This document shows positions 7,931-16,982 of a DNA stretch of 64,000 nt, piece by piece (the stretch's first letter is position 1; every line of letters starts with the position of its first letter). A model generated the notes under the pieces. That model was not told where the DNA came from and did no database searches. It saw nothing but the letters and a program-made list of their open reading frames with translations. The stretch is from Reyranella sp. CPCC 100927 (GTDB lineage: Bacteria > Pseudomonadota > Alphaproteobacteria > Reyranellales > Reyranellaceae): NCBI RefSeq assembly GCF_007859315.1, contig NZ_VOHA01000031.1, positions 1 to 64,000 of the forward strand. Direction: 5' to 3'. A program made the translations under genes and the position numbers.

Positions 7931-9250
7931 TCAACTTCCCGTCCGGTGCAGATTGACGGTCCAGCGCTCGGTGCGGTTCTCGCCGCGGCAGTAGGCGACG
8001 CCGTCGGCGCCGGCCGTGCAGTCGAGGCGGTCCTGCGCCCAGGTGCCGCGCGGCGAACACGTGGTGTCGGCGTCGACCACGCGCAGCGTGCCGCCCGAGA
8101 AGCGCGCGGTCGCCGGTGCACGGCAGGTGGTGCCGTCGTTGAATCGGAATTCCATCGAGCCGCGGCCGTTGGCGTCGAAGCAATAGGTCGCGTAACCGGG
8201 CGGAATACGCGGCCCGTGCTTGAACGTATCCGTGCGCCAGCAGCCTTTGAGGAAGGAGTAGTCGTTGGAGGGCGCCTTCGGCATGCGCATGCGATCATCG
8301 GGTGGCTTGGGCGGCGGGTCGGGTTTCTTGTCCGCCACCTTGGGCTCGGGCTTCTTCTCGACCACCGGCGGTTTGGGTGGTTCCGGTGGCTTGGGCGGTT
8401 CGGGGGCCTTGCACTGGCTGTGGCGCTTGCTGAGTTCATCCCGCAGCGCTGCCAGGGTGACCTTCAGCCGGCCTTCCTCGTCGCGCGCACTGTCGAGATC
8501 GCCCTTGAGGCCCACCGTGGGATCGGGTGGTGGTGGCTCGGGCGGCGGCGCCGGCGGCCGGGGCAGTTCGGTGACGCGCGTATCGGGCGGCACCGGCATG
8601 CACTGCCGCAGCAGCCAGGATGCCAGCAGCAGGATGAGGATGGTGAGCAGGCCGGCGAGCAGCCAGAACAGCCACGGGAAGCGCTGGCGCAGGACGGCGG
8701 CACCGGCGGGCGCCAGGGCGATCGCCGGCGGCGGCGCCAGAGATGGCGGCGGCGGCGGTGGGGCGGCGACGGTAGGGGACGGCACGAAGGCGGGCGGCAG
8801 GACGGCGCCGGCGGCCTGTGTGTCGTATCCCCAGCAGACGACGACGGGCTGATCGCCGACCAGGAAGAGGTAGTCGTCGGAAGGGCGCTTGGCGGCCAGC
8901 CGCAGGGACCTGCCGGCGAGGCGGCCGTCTTCGGTGGTGCCGGTTTCGAGGGACTGGCCGAGACGGTCGATATCGGCGAGCAGGGTATCGATGTCGTTGC
9001 GGACGGCATCGCGCTCGGGCTCGGTCAGGGCGGTGATGGGTCGGACATCGCCGCTGTGCTCGGAGTACCAGTCGATGCGGCCGCCGAGATCGTGGGGCTG
9101 CGGTTCGGCGAGCAGATGGAAATGGCGTTCGTCGAGGCGGCGCCGGATGACGGCGCGCAGCTGGGCCTGGGCGTGGTGCAGGGGCTCGCCGCGCACTCCC
9201 AGCGGCCTCACCCCCGTCAGCGTCGTGCGGACCAATGTCGTGCCGGGCAC
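7931..9250 (-). CDS. SrfA-like membrane-anchored protein, array member 5
   Basis: First gene of the minus-strand array if it is transcribed as one unit. Residues 1 to about 323 are identical to array member 2, because positions 8280-9249 repeat 4070-5039. The C-terminal domain (SFLKGCWRTDTFKHG, TYCFDANGRGSMEF, GTWAQDRLDC, VNLHRTGS) is only roughly half identical to that of member 2. The start codon is GTG 9250 with GGAGGAATC upstream. Parts in order: N-terminal globular domain, one transmembrane helix, Pro/Lys linker, short coiled coil, cysteine domain. No srfB- or srfC-like gene is present, so the usual enterobacterial partners are missing here. Confidence 0.75.
   Translation of the reverse strand: MPGTTLVRTTLTGVRPLGVRGEPLHHAQAQLRAVIRRRLDERHFHLLAEPQPHDLGGRIDWYSEHSGDVRPITALTEPERDAVRNDIDTLLADIDRLGQSLETGTTEDGRLAGRSLRLAAKRPSDDYLFLVGDQPVVVCWGYDTQAAGAVLPPAFVPSPTVAAPPPPPPSLAPPPAIALAPAGAAVLRQRFPWLFWLLAGLLTILILLLASWLLRQCMPVPPDTRVTELPRPPAPPPEPPPPDPTVGLKGDLDSARDEEGRLKVTLAALRDELSKRHSQCKAPEPPKPPEPPKPPVVEKKPEPKVADKKPDPPPKPPDDRMRMPKAPSNDYSFLKGCWRTDTFKHGPRIPPGYATYCFDANGRGSMEFRFNDGTTCRAPATARFSGGTLRVVDADTTCSPRGTWAQDRLDCTAGADGVAYCRGENRTERWTVNLHRTGS
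8280..9249. repeat. 970-bp identical direct repeat, copy 2
   Basis: Matches 4070-5039 with no difference seen by eye. The flanks diverge at once on both sides: the C-terminal coding region on the left, and the first base of the start codon plus the upstream region on the right. The homogenised unit is therefore exactly the N-terminal, transmembrane and linker cassette. Confidence 0.9.
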
Positions 9251-9370
9251 GGCGCGATTCCTCCATCGCAGGGCGCTCGTATCAGTCTACGCCTCAACGC
9301 GACGGCATATCCCCGCTGCGCGCCATTTTATGCGGCCAATTATGGCGTCGGTCGGGCAGGGTGACGCGCG

Positions 9371-9402
9371 CTGTCATCCCGCGCTGCCTGTGGGGATGAC
9401 AG
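9371..9402. terminator. Perfect 10-bp inverted repeat downstream of the acyl-CoA synthetase gene
   Basis: CTGTCATCCC (9371-9380) pairs with GGGATGACAG (9393-9402) around a 12-base loop. It lies just past the stop of the minus-strand acyl-CoA synthetase and could act as a 3' hairpin, but no T-run follows. The GTCATCC/GGATGAC ends are shared with the larger repeat near 55841, so it may instead be a small member of an intergenic repeat family. Confidence 0.5.
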
Positions 9403-9424
9403 TCGTGTGAGCGCGGCCGCGCGA

Positions 9425-11326
9425 CTAAAGCTTCTTCGCCCAGTCGCGCAGCACGAATTTCTGCACCTTGCCGGTCGAGGTTTTGGGCAGGTCGCGGAAA
9501 ACCACCGTGCGCGGGATCTTGAAGCCCGCCATGTTGGCGCGGCAATAGGCAATGATGTCGTCTTCCGTCGCCGCCATGCCCGGCTTCAACACGATGAAGG
9601 CGCACGGCGTCTCGCCCCACTTTTCGTCGGGCCGTGCCACGACGGCGGCATCCAATACGGCGGGATGCTTGAAGAGAACGCCTTCGACCTCGATGGTCGA
9701 GATGTTCTCGCCGCCCGAGATGATGATGTCCTTGGAGCGGTCACGCAGTTCGATGTAGCCATCGGCATGCATCACGCCCAGGTCGCCGGAACGGAACCAG
9801 CCGCCGGCGAACGCCGCCTGCGTCGCGCTGGGGTTCTTGAGGTACCCCTTCATGACGAGGTTACCGCGGATGAACACCTCGCCCATCGTCGAACCGTCGC
9901 GGGGCACCGGCGTCAATGTCGCCGGATCCATCACCGTAACGGCGTCCTCCGCCGCGTATCGCACACCCTGGCGTGCCTTCAGGCGGGCACGCTCGGCGCT
10001 TTCAAGGTCGTCCCAGTCATCGTGCCAGGCGCAGATTGTCGCTGGGCCATAGACCTCGGTCAGGCCATACACGTGCGTGATGTGAAAACCCTGCTTTTCG
10101 ACAGCTTCCAAGACGGCAGCCGGCGGCGGTGCGGCGGCGGTCATGAACTCGACGGTGCGTTCCGGCGCCCGACGTTCCTCGTCGGTGGCATTGATGATGA
10201 AGCCGAGGATCACCGGCGCGCCACACATATGCGTGACGTCGTGGTCGGCGATGGAATCGAAGATGGTCTTGGCGTTGATGCGTCGCAGGCACACGCTGGT
10301 GCCGGCGACCAGGGCCAGGGTCCACGGAAAGCACCAGCCGTTGCAGTGGAACATCGGCAGCGTCCACAGATAGCGCGGGTGCATGCCCATCGCCCACTGC
10401 GTGGCGTTGCCATAGGCCGAGAGCGTCGCGCCGCGATGGCTGAAGACGACGCCCTTGGGGTCGCCCGTCGTGCCCGACGTGTAGTTCAGCGTGATGGCGT
10501 TCCATTCGTGTGCCGGGTACGACCAGGCGAAGTCGGCGTCGCCGTCGGCGATGAAGTCTTCGTAGGTCGTGCTGCCGATCGGTGCACGGTCATCGCACTG
10601 CGCGTCGTCGATATCGACCACCAGCGGCTTGACCTTGGCCTGGGCCAGGGCGTCGTTCATCACGCGATGATACTCGCGGTCGACGATCAGCAGCTTGGTC
10701 TCGCTGTGGTCGAGGATGAACGCCAGCATCGCCGCGTCGAGCCGCGTGTTGAGCGAGTTCAACACGGCGCCCACCATCGGCACGCCGAAGTGCGCCTCGT
10801 ACATCTCGGGCACGTTGGGCGCCATGATGGTGACCGTATCGCCCAGCCCGATGCCGCTCTTCTCCAGCGCCGAAGCAAGTTGCCGGCAGCGTGCGTAGGT
10901 CTGGCTCCAGGTGTAGCGGCGCGGCCCATGGACGAGCGACGGGTGATCGGGATAGACGCTGGCCGAGCGTTCGAGGAACTGCAGCGGTGTCAGCGGCGCG
11001 AAGTTGGCGGGATTGCGGTCGAGATCGCGCTCGTAGATGTTGCGTGGCATTGCCGGCGGGTGCTTGCCCGAAACCGGCCGCGGTGATGGCCCGCGGCCCA
11101 CGGCGGAGCGTGCCTTGACCGGCCGGCGCGGGCCCGTCGGGCGTCCCGCCGGTATGGCCGGCTTACGCGGCGGCGCCGGCACCTTGGCGGCGGCGCGCTT
11201 GGCTGCTGTCTTCTTTTTAACTGCCGCTTTGGCCGACTTGCCCGTGGACCCTTTGCGGGCAGCGCCGGTGCCCTTCTTCGGCGCCTTGGTCCGCCCGCTC
11301 TTGCCGCTTGCCTTGCCCCTGGCCAT
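9425..11326 (-). CDS. AMP-forming acyl-CoA synthetase with a Lys/Ala-rich N-terminal extension
   Basis: Activates a carboxylic acid to its CoA thioester through an acyl-adenylate. Landmarks: the P-loop-like YTSGTTGDPKGV, the HVYGLTEVYG adenine region, GWFRSGDLGV, the hinge RDRSKDIISGGENIS type motif, and the C-terminal catalytic Lys in STGKVQKF. The body starting MPRNIYERDLDRNP resembles short- and medium-chain ligases. Upstream of it, ATG 11326 adds about 92 residues rich in Lys, Ala, Gly and Pro (SAKAAVKKKTAAKRAAAK), like a histone-H1-type tail. ATG 11050 would give the plain enzyme. I chose 11326 because the tail is open, strongly biased and in frame, but the start is uncertain. Substrate not predictable. 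Confidence 0.85.
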   Translation of the reverse strand: MARGKASGKSGRTKAPKKGTGAARKGSTGKSAKAAVKKKTAAKRAAAKVPAPPRKPAIPAGRPTGPRRPVKARSAVGRGPSPRPVSGKHPPAMPRNIYERDLDRNPANFAPLTPLQFLERSASVYPDHPSLVHGPRRYTWSQTYARCRQLASALEKSGIGLGDTVTIMAPNVPEMYEAHFGVPMVGAVLNSLNTRLDAAMLAFILDHSETKLLIVDREYHRVMNDALAQAKVKPLVVDIDDAQCDDRAPIGSTTYEDFIADGDADFAWSYPAHEWNAITLNYTSGTTGDPKGVVFSHRGATLSAYGNATQWAMGMHPRYLWTLPMFHCNGWCFPWTLALVAGTSVCLRRINAKTIFDSIADHDVTHMCGAPVILGFIINATDEERRAPERTVEFMTAAAPPPAAVLEAVEKQGFHITHVYGLTEVYGPATICAWHDDWDDLESAERARLKARQGVRYAAEDAVTVMDPATLTPVPRDGSTMGEVFIRGNLVMKGYLKNPSATQAAFAGGWFRSGDLGVMHADGYIELRDRSKDIIISGGENISTIEVEGVLFKHPAVLDAAVVARPDEKWGETPCAFIVLKPGMAATEDDIIAYCRANMAGFKIPRTVVFRDLPKTSTGKVQKFVLRDWAKKL

Positions 11327-11406
11327 GCCTGCCGATCCCCACACAACTTCGACCGGCCGGCAATCTTGCACAAAGTCGTTACATCGACCAGCCGCCGCGT
11401 GCGTTT

Positions 11407-11649
11407 CTAGGGACGCAGCGGGACTTTGACGGACGGCATGGGGCGGCGGCGCTGGCGTGCAATCGTGGACAAGGCGCGATCACGCAATCCCGTCGGTGCG
11501 GGCTTCATCCGGCGCTTGCGGCGGGCGTGCCGGGGCGTTGGCAGCGACATGCGCCTGGTGAGCGCGCCGACGATAGCGACGGTTGGGGGAAACAGTACGA
11601 CCATCACCGCCCAGATCAGCAGCTCCGCGATGATGAAATCGACAAGCAT
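11407..11649 (-). CDS. Small single-pass membrane protein, hypothetical
   Basis: An 80-residue reading frame with a clear N-terminal hydrophobic helix (MLVDFIIAELLIWAVMVVLF, continuing PPTVAIVGAL) followed by a very basic, Arg-rich tail. The charge pattern suggests a one-pass membrane protein with a cytoplasmic tail. The ATG follows AGGCAGGACAAAGAC, a modest ribosome site. I recognise no family. It sits between two unrelated genes and has no competing frame, so it is plausible but not certain to be real. Confidence 0.45.
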   Translation of the reverse strand: MLVDFIIAELLIWAVMVVLFPPTVAIVGALTRRMSLPTPRHARRKRRMKPAPTGLRDRALSTIARQRRRPMPSVKVPLRP

Positions 11650-11777
11650 GTCTTTGTCCTGCCTCTACCCAAGAAAACGCGCCGGACAGCGCGCGGTTCC
11701 GAACGCTCTGCGGTGCTCGCGTAAGATGTGCTAGTATTCGGCGCTTGGCGGGTCGGGCTGCTTTGGGGGAGGCAGTT

Positions 11778-13436
11778 GTGGTCGCTGACGAAAAGCCGAA
11801 ACACGCGCCGGCGATATGGGCCGCACCGACGCCGGTCTGGTGGGTCGGGGCGGTGGTCACCAGCGCCTGGCTTGGCGCCCATGTCGTTGCCGAGGGATTC
11901 ACCGTTTCGTGGTGGGCCGTTCTGGTCGGCGTCTTTTTCTTTACGGCGCCGCTGTTCCCTCTCATTCGACACGATCGAGGACTGGCGTTGCTTGTCGGAG
12001 CGTTCGCGGCGTTCTTCTGCCTGATGATGCTGGAAACCTATCTGGGATATACGGGCCTGCGTTATGGGCCCATCGGGTCCAGCCAACGCGGTCTGCAGAG
12101 TACCGACGAGATCATCATCCAGGGTCTCCTGTTTCTCTACCACGACGTCGCCGCCTACGTGCCCATCATCACTTTGATCGCCAACGTGGTGCTGTATTTC
12201 GGCGTTCCGTTCGTAAGCGGAAATGGCCCGATCACCCGGATCGCGCACTATATCGCCGGCGTTGGACTCTTCCTGACCGTCGTTCTCGGATTTCCGTTCA
12301 CCAATTCGCTCGATGCCGGGCACGTAGGACTGCAGCGCGCGATCCTCAACGCAAGCGCGTCGCTGCGGACTTTGGGCAGCGACCGGCAGGCCATGGCCCA
12401 ACTGAGGGACGACATCGCGGCCTTGCAGGAGCTGGAAGCGCTGCTGGGTAAGGACAAGGTTGGCGCCGTCGAACGGGAGAAGCTGGTCGCCGCCATCCGC
12501 AAGCTGGCGCACCTGGGTGTCGACCTCGCGGCGGCGGAGCGCGAAAGAAACAGCATTCGCCGGCAGCCGGAGACTCCGTCGGAAGCCGAACGCTATCTGC
12601 GGCAGGTTGCGCCGCCGCGGCGCTATCCGGACCGTCGCGGGCTCGGGTCTCCGCTGCCGTCGCCGCCGAGCCCGTCACTGTCGGTGACGGCAAACGATGT
12701 CGTCAATGCCGGCACGCTGAGCGACGAGAAAGCGAACCTTGCCGCCATGAGCGAGGAATTGCGGCATCGGCGCGACGAGTTGCTGCGGAGTCTGCGCACC
12801 CTGGTGAGCGCCGTGGTCAACGAGGGCCCGGTACGCCAGGACGTTTCCTATTGGGCAGTGGAAAACATCGTGTTGGCGGTCGCAGCCCTGCGAACAACGG
12901 AAGCGCTCGAGGAACTGCTGAGGTGGGCTGCCGATCTCGAGGCCCGGTTGGCTCAGCATCGTCAGGGCAACGCGCAGCTGCGCAGCGAAATGACAACCTA
13001 CGAAAACGCGTTGCTCGATCAGCGTCGACGCGACGCCGGCTGCTCTCAGCTCATCACGGATCTGCTGCCCTATTTCGACCAGGCAAATGGCCGTCTGTTG
13101 CTGGACCGCATTGCCGCCGACAGATCGCGGGCATCAGGCGTGCTCAATATCGAGAAGCTGCCAGGCAAGGAGCCTCCGACGCCCCGCGTGTCGGATGACC
13201 AGGTCAACCAGGCCGCGGTGCGGCAAGCCGTCGACGTGCGCCAGGCTCAGGAAGGCATACCGTCAGCAAAACTCCGCCCGTCCGATCTGCAGAAGGCGCT
13301 GGTGGACAAGAAGGAGGGGGCTGCCGGAATCATCATGCCCCTTGTCGAGGCAGCGTGCCGGCGCGGCATGAACGCCGTCGCGCTGATCGCCTTCTTTGAA
13401 GACGCCAATCGCGAACTGGCCACGCGTCCGCGGTGA
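11778..13436 (+). CDS. Membrane protein with a long cytoplasmic coiled-coil region, unknown function
   Basis: The likely start is GTG 11778, six bases after GGGGGAGG; a longer frame from TTG 11745 lacks such a site. The 552-residue product opens with about five hydrophobic segments in the first 180 residues (WWVGAVVTSAWLGAHVV, WWAVLVGVFFFTAPLF, LALLVGAFAAFFCLMML, a segment ending ITLIANVVLYFGVPFV, and YIAGVGLFLTVVLGF). A soluble part of about 370 residues follows, dominated by heptad-like helices (QLRDDIAALQELEALLG, NLAAMSEELRHRRDELLRS) and Pro-rich breaks. No catalytic motif is visible. It could be a sensor or scaffold; no family is recognised. Confidence 0.7.
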   Translation: MVADEKPKHAPAIWAAPTPVWWVGAVVTSAWLGAHVVAEGFTVSWWAVLVGVFFFTAPLFPLIRHDRGLALLVGAFAAFFCLMMLETYLGYTGLRYGPIGSSQRGLQSTDEIIIQGLLFLYHDVAAYVPIITLIANVVLYFGVPFVSGNGPITRIAHYIAGVGLFLTVVLGFPFTNSLDAGHVGLQRAILNASASLRTLGSDRQAMAQLRDDIAALQELEALLGKDKVGAVEREKLVAAIRKLAHLGVDLAAAERERNSIRRQPETPSEAERYLRQVAPPRRYPDRRGLGSPLPSPPSPSLSVTANDVVNAGTLSDEKANLAAMSEELRHRRDELLRSLRTLVSAVVNEGPVRQDVSYWAVENIVLAVAALRTTEALEELLRWAADLEARLAQHRQGNAQLRSEMTTYENALLDQRRRDAGCSQLITDLLPYFDQANGRLLLDRIAADRSRASGVLNIEKLPGKEPPTPRVSDDQVNQAAVRQAVDVRQAQEGIPSAKLRPSDLQKALVDKKEGAAGIIMPLVEAACRRGMNAVALIAFFEDANRELATRPR

Positions 13437-13489
13437 ATGCCGGGCAACCGAACATCCGCCACCAGGACGCGGCGGGGGCCCTTCCTCAG

Positions 13490-14452
13490 TTAGTCCAGTT
13501 TCATGTTCAGCTCGCGCAGCAGCGCGGTGAAGAACGCGGTGTCGTCCGCGACCTGGCGCACGAAGGCATCGTGCGGCTGATGCTCGGCGCGCTGCGCCAC
13601 CATCAATAGCTTCTGCTGCAGATCGGGCGATTGCGCGATCTTGCCCAGCTCGGTCGACAGGCGTTCGACGACGTCCGTGGGCATGCCTTTGGGGCCGAAC
13701 AGGCCGAACCAGCTGCGGGCGCGGAAGCCCTTGAGGTCGAGACCCAGCTCATCGGCCGTCGGCGTGTCGGGGATATCGGCCATGCGCTCCTTGTCGGCCA
13801 CCAGCATGGCGCGCACCTTGCCGGCCTTGGCCTGCGGCAGAAAGGACGGATCGAACACCATATGGATGCGGCCGCTCATGACGTCGCCGACGGCATCGAC
13901 GATGGTCTTGTAGGGCGCATGCTGCATCTGGATACCGGCGGTACGCGTCAGCACCTCGCCGGTCAGGTGGGTGATCGTGCCCAGGCCGGAGGAGCCGAAC
14001 CAGTACTTGCCGGGGTTGGCTTTGGCGAGCGCGACGAATTCGGGCCACGTCTTGACGCCGAGCTCGTTGGTCAGGGTCACCACCAGCAGTGGCGTCGAGA
14101 GCCGCGCAATCGGCGTGAGATCGGCCGGATCGTAGTTGGTCTTGCGGACAATCGGCGTAATGGCGAGCACCGCCGTCGGCGCCAACAGCAACGTGTAGCC
14201 GTCGGGTGGCGCGCTGCTCACCATCTGGGCGCCGACGCCACCGGAGGCGCCGGGCTTGTTCTCGATGATGACTTGCTGGCCCAGCGCCGGCGACAGCTTC
14301 TCGGCATAAAGGCGGATGACCTGATCGGCCGAGCCGCCCGGCCCGTAGGGCACGACGATGCGCAGCGGTTTGTTGGGAAAATTCTGCTGTGCGGCAGCTT
14401 GTGACAGGACGGCAAACAGGATGGCGACGACGCTGGCGGCAAGTCTGAGCAC
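13490..14452 (-). CDS. Bug-family (tripartite tricarboxylate transporter type) periplasmic binding protein
   Basis: Periplasmic solute-binding protein of the Bug/TctC family, which binds carboxylates and related small acids. The start is GTG 14452, placed by GGGAGGAAACAC upstream; this leaves a clean signal peptide (VLRLAASVVAILFAVLSQAAA). The mature protein shows the family pattern: FPNKPLRIVVPYGPGGSADQ, ENKPGASGGVGAQMV, PPDGYTLLLAPT, HAPYKTIVDAVGDVMSGRI and KVRAMLVADKERM. No tctA or tctB membrane genes are adjacent, so it is an orphan. It is divergent from prpE across 104 bases, so a propionate-related role is possible but unsupported. Confidence 0.9.
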   Translation of the reverse strand: MLRLAASVVAILFAVLSQAAAQQNFPNKPLRIVVPYGPGGSADQVIRLYAEKLSPALGQQVIIENKPGASGGVGAQMVSSAPPDGYTLLLAPTAVLAITPIVRKTNYDPADLTPIARLSTPLLVVTLTNELGVKTWPEFVALAKANPGKYWFGSSGLGTITHLTGEVLTRTAGIQMQHAPYKTIVDAVGDVMSGRIHMVFDPSFLPQAKAGKVRAMLVADKERMADIPDTPTADELGLDLKGFRARSWFGLFGPKGMPTDVVERLSTELGKIAQSPDLQQKLLMVAQRAEHQPHDAFVRQVADDTAFFTALLRELNMKLD

Positions 14453-14556
14453 GTGTTTCCTCCCATCGCGGCATTTCGCGCCGTCAGGGTACCATTGCCG
14501 ATCGATGCCAGGGCCGCTAAGCGTGAAGACAAGGAATGCCAAAGAGGAACGCCGCC

Positions 14557-16461
14557 ATGGCCGTGGGTGACATCTACCGTGCCCTGCACGCCCGCTCGCT
14601 CAAGGATCGCGAAGGCTTCTGGCTGGAGCAGGCCGCCGCGATCGACTGGTATCGCCGGCCGGACCGTGCGCTCGACGACAATGCACCGCCGTTCTACCGC
14701 TGGTTTCCCGGCGGCGAACTCAACACCTGCCACAATGCACTCGACCGCCATGTCGATGCCGGCCACGGCGATCGGCTGGCGCTGATCTACGATTCGCCGG
14801 TCACCGGCACCAAGCGGCGTTACACCTATCGCGAATTCCGCGATGCCACGGCCGAGCTGGCCGGCGCCATCGCGGCGCTGGGCGTCGGCAAGGGCGACCG
14901 CGTCATCATCTACATGCCGATGATCCCCGAAGCGGCGATGGCGATGCTGGCCTGCGCGCGGCTGGGTGCCGTCCATTCGGTGGTGTTCGGCGGCTTTGCG
15001 GCCAAGGAACTCGTCTCGCGTATCGACGACTGCGCACCCAAGCTGGTGCTGGCGGCGTCATGCGGCATCGAACCTGGCCGGATCGTCGAATACAAACCGC
15101 TGCTCGATCAGGCACTGGAACTGGCCAAACACAAGCCGGCGCATTGCCTGATCCTGCAGCGCCCGCAAGGCCCGGCCACGATGGTCGACGGGCGCGATCT
15201 TGACTGGGCGACGTTCGTGCCTGGCAAGCCGCACGCGGCCTGCGTGCCGGTGCAAGCCACCGATCCGCTCTACATCCTCTACACATCGGGCACGACGGGG
15301 CAGCCCAAGGGCGTGGTGCGCGACAATGGCGGCTACTGCGTGGCGTTGCACTGGTCGATGAAGAACCTCTATGGCATCGCGCCGGGCGAGGTGTGGTGGA
15401 CAGCCTCCGACGTGGGCTGGGTCGTTGGCCATAGCTACATCGTCTACGGACCGCTGATCTACGGCGCCACCAGCATTCTGTACGAAGGCAAGCCGGTGGG
15501 CACGCCCGACGCGGGCGCGTTCTGGCGCGTGATCGCCGAGCACAAGGCCGTGGCGCTGTTCACGGCGCCGACCGCATTCCGCGCCATCAAGAAAGAGGAT
15601 CCCGAGGGCAAGCTGCTGAAGCAGCATGATCTCTCGAACTTCCGCACGCTGTTCCTGGCCGGCGAGCGCGGCGATCCGCCGACCATCGAATGGGCGCAGC
15701 GCCTGCTGGGCGTGCCGGTCATCGACCACTGGTGGCAGACCGAGACGGGCTGGGTGATCTGCGGCAACTTCGTGGGCCTGGAGCTGATGCCGGTCAAGCC
15801 GGGGTCGACGTCAGTGCCGGCGCCGGGGTGGGACATCCAGGTGCTGGACGCGGCAGGCCGGCCCGTGCCGGCGGGCGAGATCGGTGCCATCGTCGGCAAG
15901 CTGCCGATGCCGCCGGGAACGTTTCCCACGCTGTGGAATGCCGACGATCGCTTCCGCCAAGCGTACCTGGCGGAATTCCCCGGCTACTACAAGACAGGGG
16001 ACGCGGGCTTCATCGATGCCGACGGCTATGTGTCCGTGATGACCCGTGTCGACGATGTCATCAACGTCGCCGGCCACCGCCTGTCGACAGGCCAGATGGA
16101 AGAAGTGCTGGCATCGCATGATGCCGTGGCGGAGTGCGCGGTGATCGGGGTTGCCGACGACCTGAAGGGCCAGGTGCCGCTGGGCTTCCTGGTGCTGAAA
16201 GCGGGTGTCGAACGGCCGCACGGCGAGATCGTTGCCGACGTCGTGCGCATGGTGCGCGAACGCATCGGGCCGGTGGCGTTCTTCAAGACGGCGGTGGTGG
16301 TGGGGCGGCTGCCCAAGACGCGCTCGGGCAAGATCCTGCGCGGCACCATGCAGAAGATCGCCGATTCGCAGGCTTACACCACGCCTGCCACCATCGACGA
16401 TCCGGTTGTCCTTGGCGAAATCGGCGAGGCACTGAAGCCGGCAGGCTACGCGCGGAAGTGA
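14557..16461 (+). CDS. prpE: Propionyl-CoA synthetase PrpE
   Basis: Forms propionyl-CoA (or acetyl-CoA) from the free acid, ATP and CoA, feeding the methylcitrate or methylmalonyl route. It has the full acetyl-CoA-synthetase layout: DIYRALHARSLKDREGFW at the N-terminus, YILYTSGTTGQPKGVVRDN, GEVWWTASDVGWVVGHSYIV, HWWQTETGW, YYKTGDAG and the acetylatable Lys in TRSGKILRG near the end. DNGGYC and WWQTETGW together are typical of PrpE rather than Acs. ATG 14557 is preferred (AGAGGAAC ten bases upstream; 634 residues) over ATG 14536. No prpB, prpC or prpD gene is nearby. Confidence 0.92.
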   Translation: MAVGDIYRALHARSLKDREGFWLEQAAAIDWYRRPDRALDDNAPPFYRWFPGGELNTCHNALDRHVDAGHGDRLALIYDSPVTGTKRRYTYREFRDATAELAGAIAALGVGKGDRVIIYMPMIPEAAMAMLACARLGAVHSVVFGGFAAKELVSRIDDCAPKLVLAASCGIEPGRIVEYKPLLDQALELAKHKPAHCLILQRPQGPATMVDGRDLDWATFVPGKPHAACVPVQATDPLYILYTSGTTGQPKGVVRDNGGYCVALHWSMKNLYGIAPGEVWWTASDVGWVVGHSYIVYGPLIYGATSILYEGKPVGTPDAGAFWRVIAEHKAVALFTAPTAFRAIKKEDPEGKLLKQHDLSNFRTLFLAGERGDPPTIEWAQRLLGVPVIDHWWQTETGWVICGNFVGLELMPVKPGSTSVPAPGWDIQVLDAAGRPVPAGEIGAIVGKLPMPPGTFPTLWNADDRFRQAYLAEFPGYYKTGDAGFIDADGYVSVMTRVDDVINVAGHRLSTGQMEEVLASHDAVAECAVIGVADDLKGQVPLGFLVLKAGVERPHGEIVADVVRMVRERIGPVAFFKTAVVVGRLPKTRSGKILRGTMQKIADSQAYTTPATIDDPVVLGEIGEALKPAGYARK

Positions 16462-16502
16462 TGTCCGCATCCTCTCCCGCCTGCCTGCGGGAGAGGCCAA
16501 AC

Positions 16503-16778
16503 TCAGCGGCGGCGGTACTGGCCGCGCGGCGGGCCGCCGGGGGACATGCTGCTGCGTTCGTCTTTGTGGCGGAAGATCAGGCGTCCCTTGTCGAGATCAT
16601 AGGGTGACATCTCGACCGTGACCCTGTCGCCAGCCAGCGTTCGGATGCGGTTCTTTTTCATCTTGCCGGCGGTGTAGGCAATGATCATCCGGCCGTTGTC
16701 GAGCTGAACGCGATAGCGGGCGTCCGGCAAGATCTCGGTCACAAGACCTTCAAACGGGACCATTTCTTCTTTGGCCAT
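16503..16778 (-). CDS. infA: Translation initiation factor IF-1 with a basic C-terminal tail
   Basis: IF-1 binds the ribosomal A site during initiation. The S1-like OB fold is intact: [59 protein letters not shown] and RLIFRHK. The 91-residue product is longer than the usual 72 because of a Gly/Pro/Arg tail ([12 protein letters not shown]), as seen in some alphaproteobacterial copies. The ATG at 16778 follows AAGG with a seven-base gap; an upstream TTG adds only two residues. Some relatives carry a second, tail-less infA, so this may be one of two copies. Confidence 0.95.
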   Translation of the reverse strand: MAKEEMVPFEGLVTEILPDARYRVQLDNGRMIIAYTAGKMKKNRIRTLAGDRVTVEMSPYDLDKGRLIFRHKDERSSMSPGGPPRGQYRRR

Positions 16779-16982
16779 GGGCAAACCTTATCTGCGGCGT
16801 CTCTGATCAAAGGCATTTCCGTCGCTGCGCCGAAGGCGGCGGAGCGAAGCGGCGGTGGGCGCCGACGCTTCGGCAATCTAAGAAAGCTCATGGTACGGCG
16901 AGCAAAACGAGCGCGTCCCTCGCCCTGCCGCATCGTGAACCGGGCTATGCTCTAGCGGTTTTGGCCACCGGAGTACAGCCAC

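Noticed and set aside
6166-7956. Long plus-strand reading frame of 596 codons
   Set aside because: It is antisense to two real genes of the SrfA-like array; its composition (Gly/Arg/Gln-rich) is typical of GC-rich shadow frames.
7946-9364. Long plus-strand reading frame of 472 codons
   Set aside because: Antisense shadow of array member 5; part of it recurs in the identical block at 4210-5079, as expected from the duplication alone.
9407-11086. Plus-strand frame of 559 codons
   Set aside because: Antisense to the clear AMP-forming acyl-CoA synthetase; no family-like sequence.
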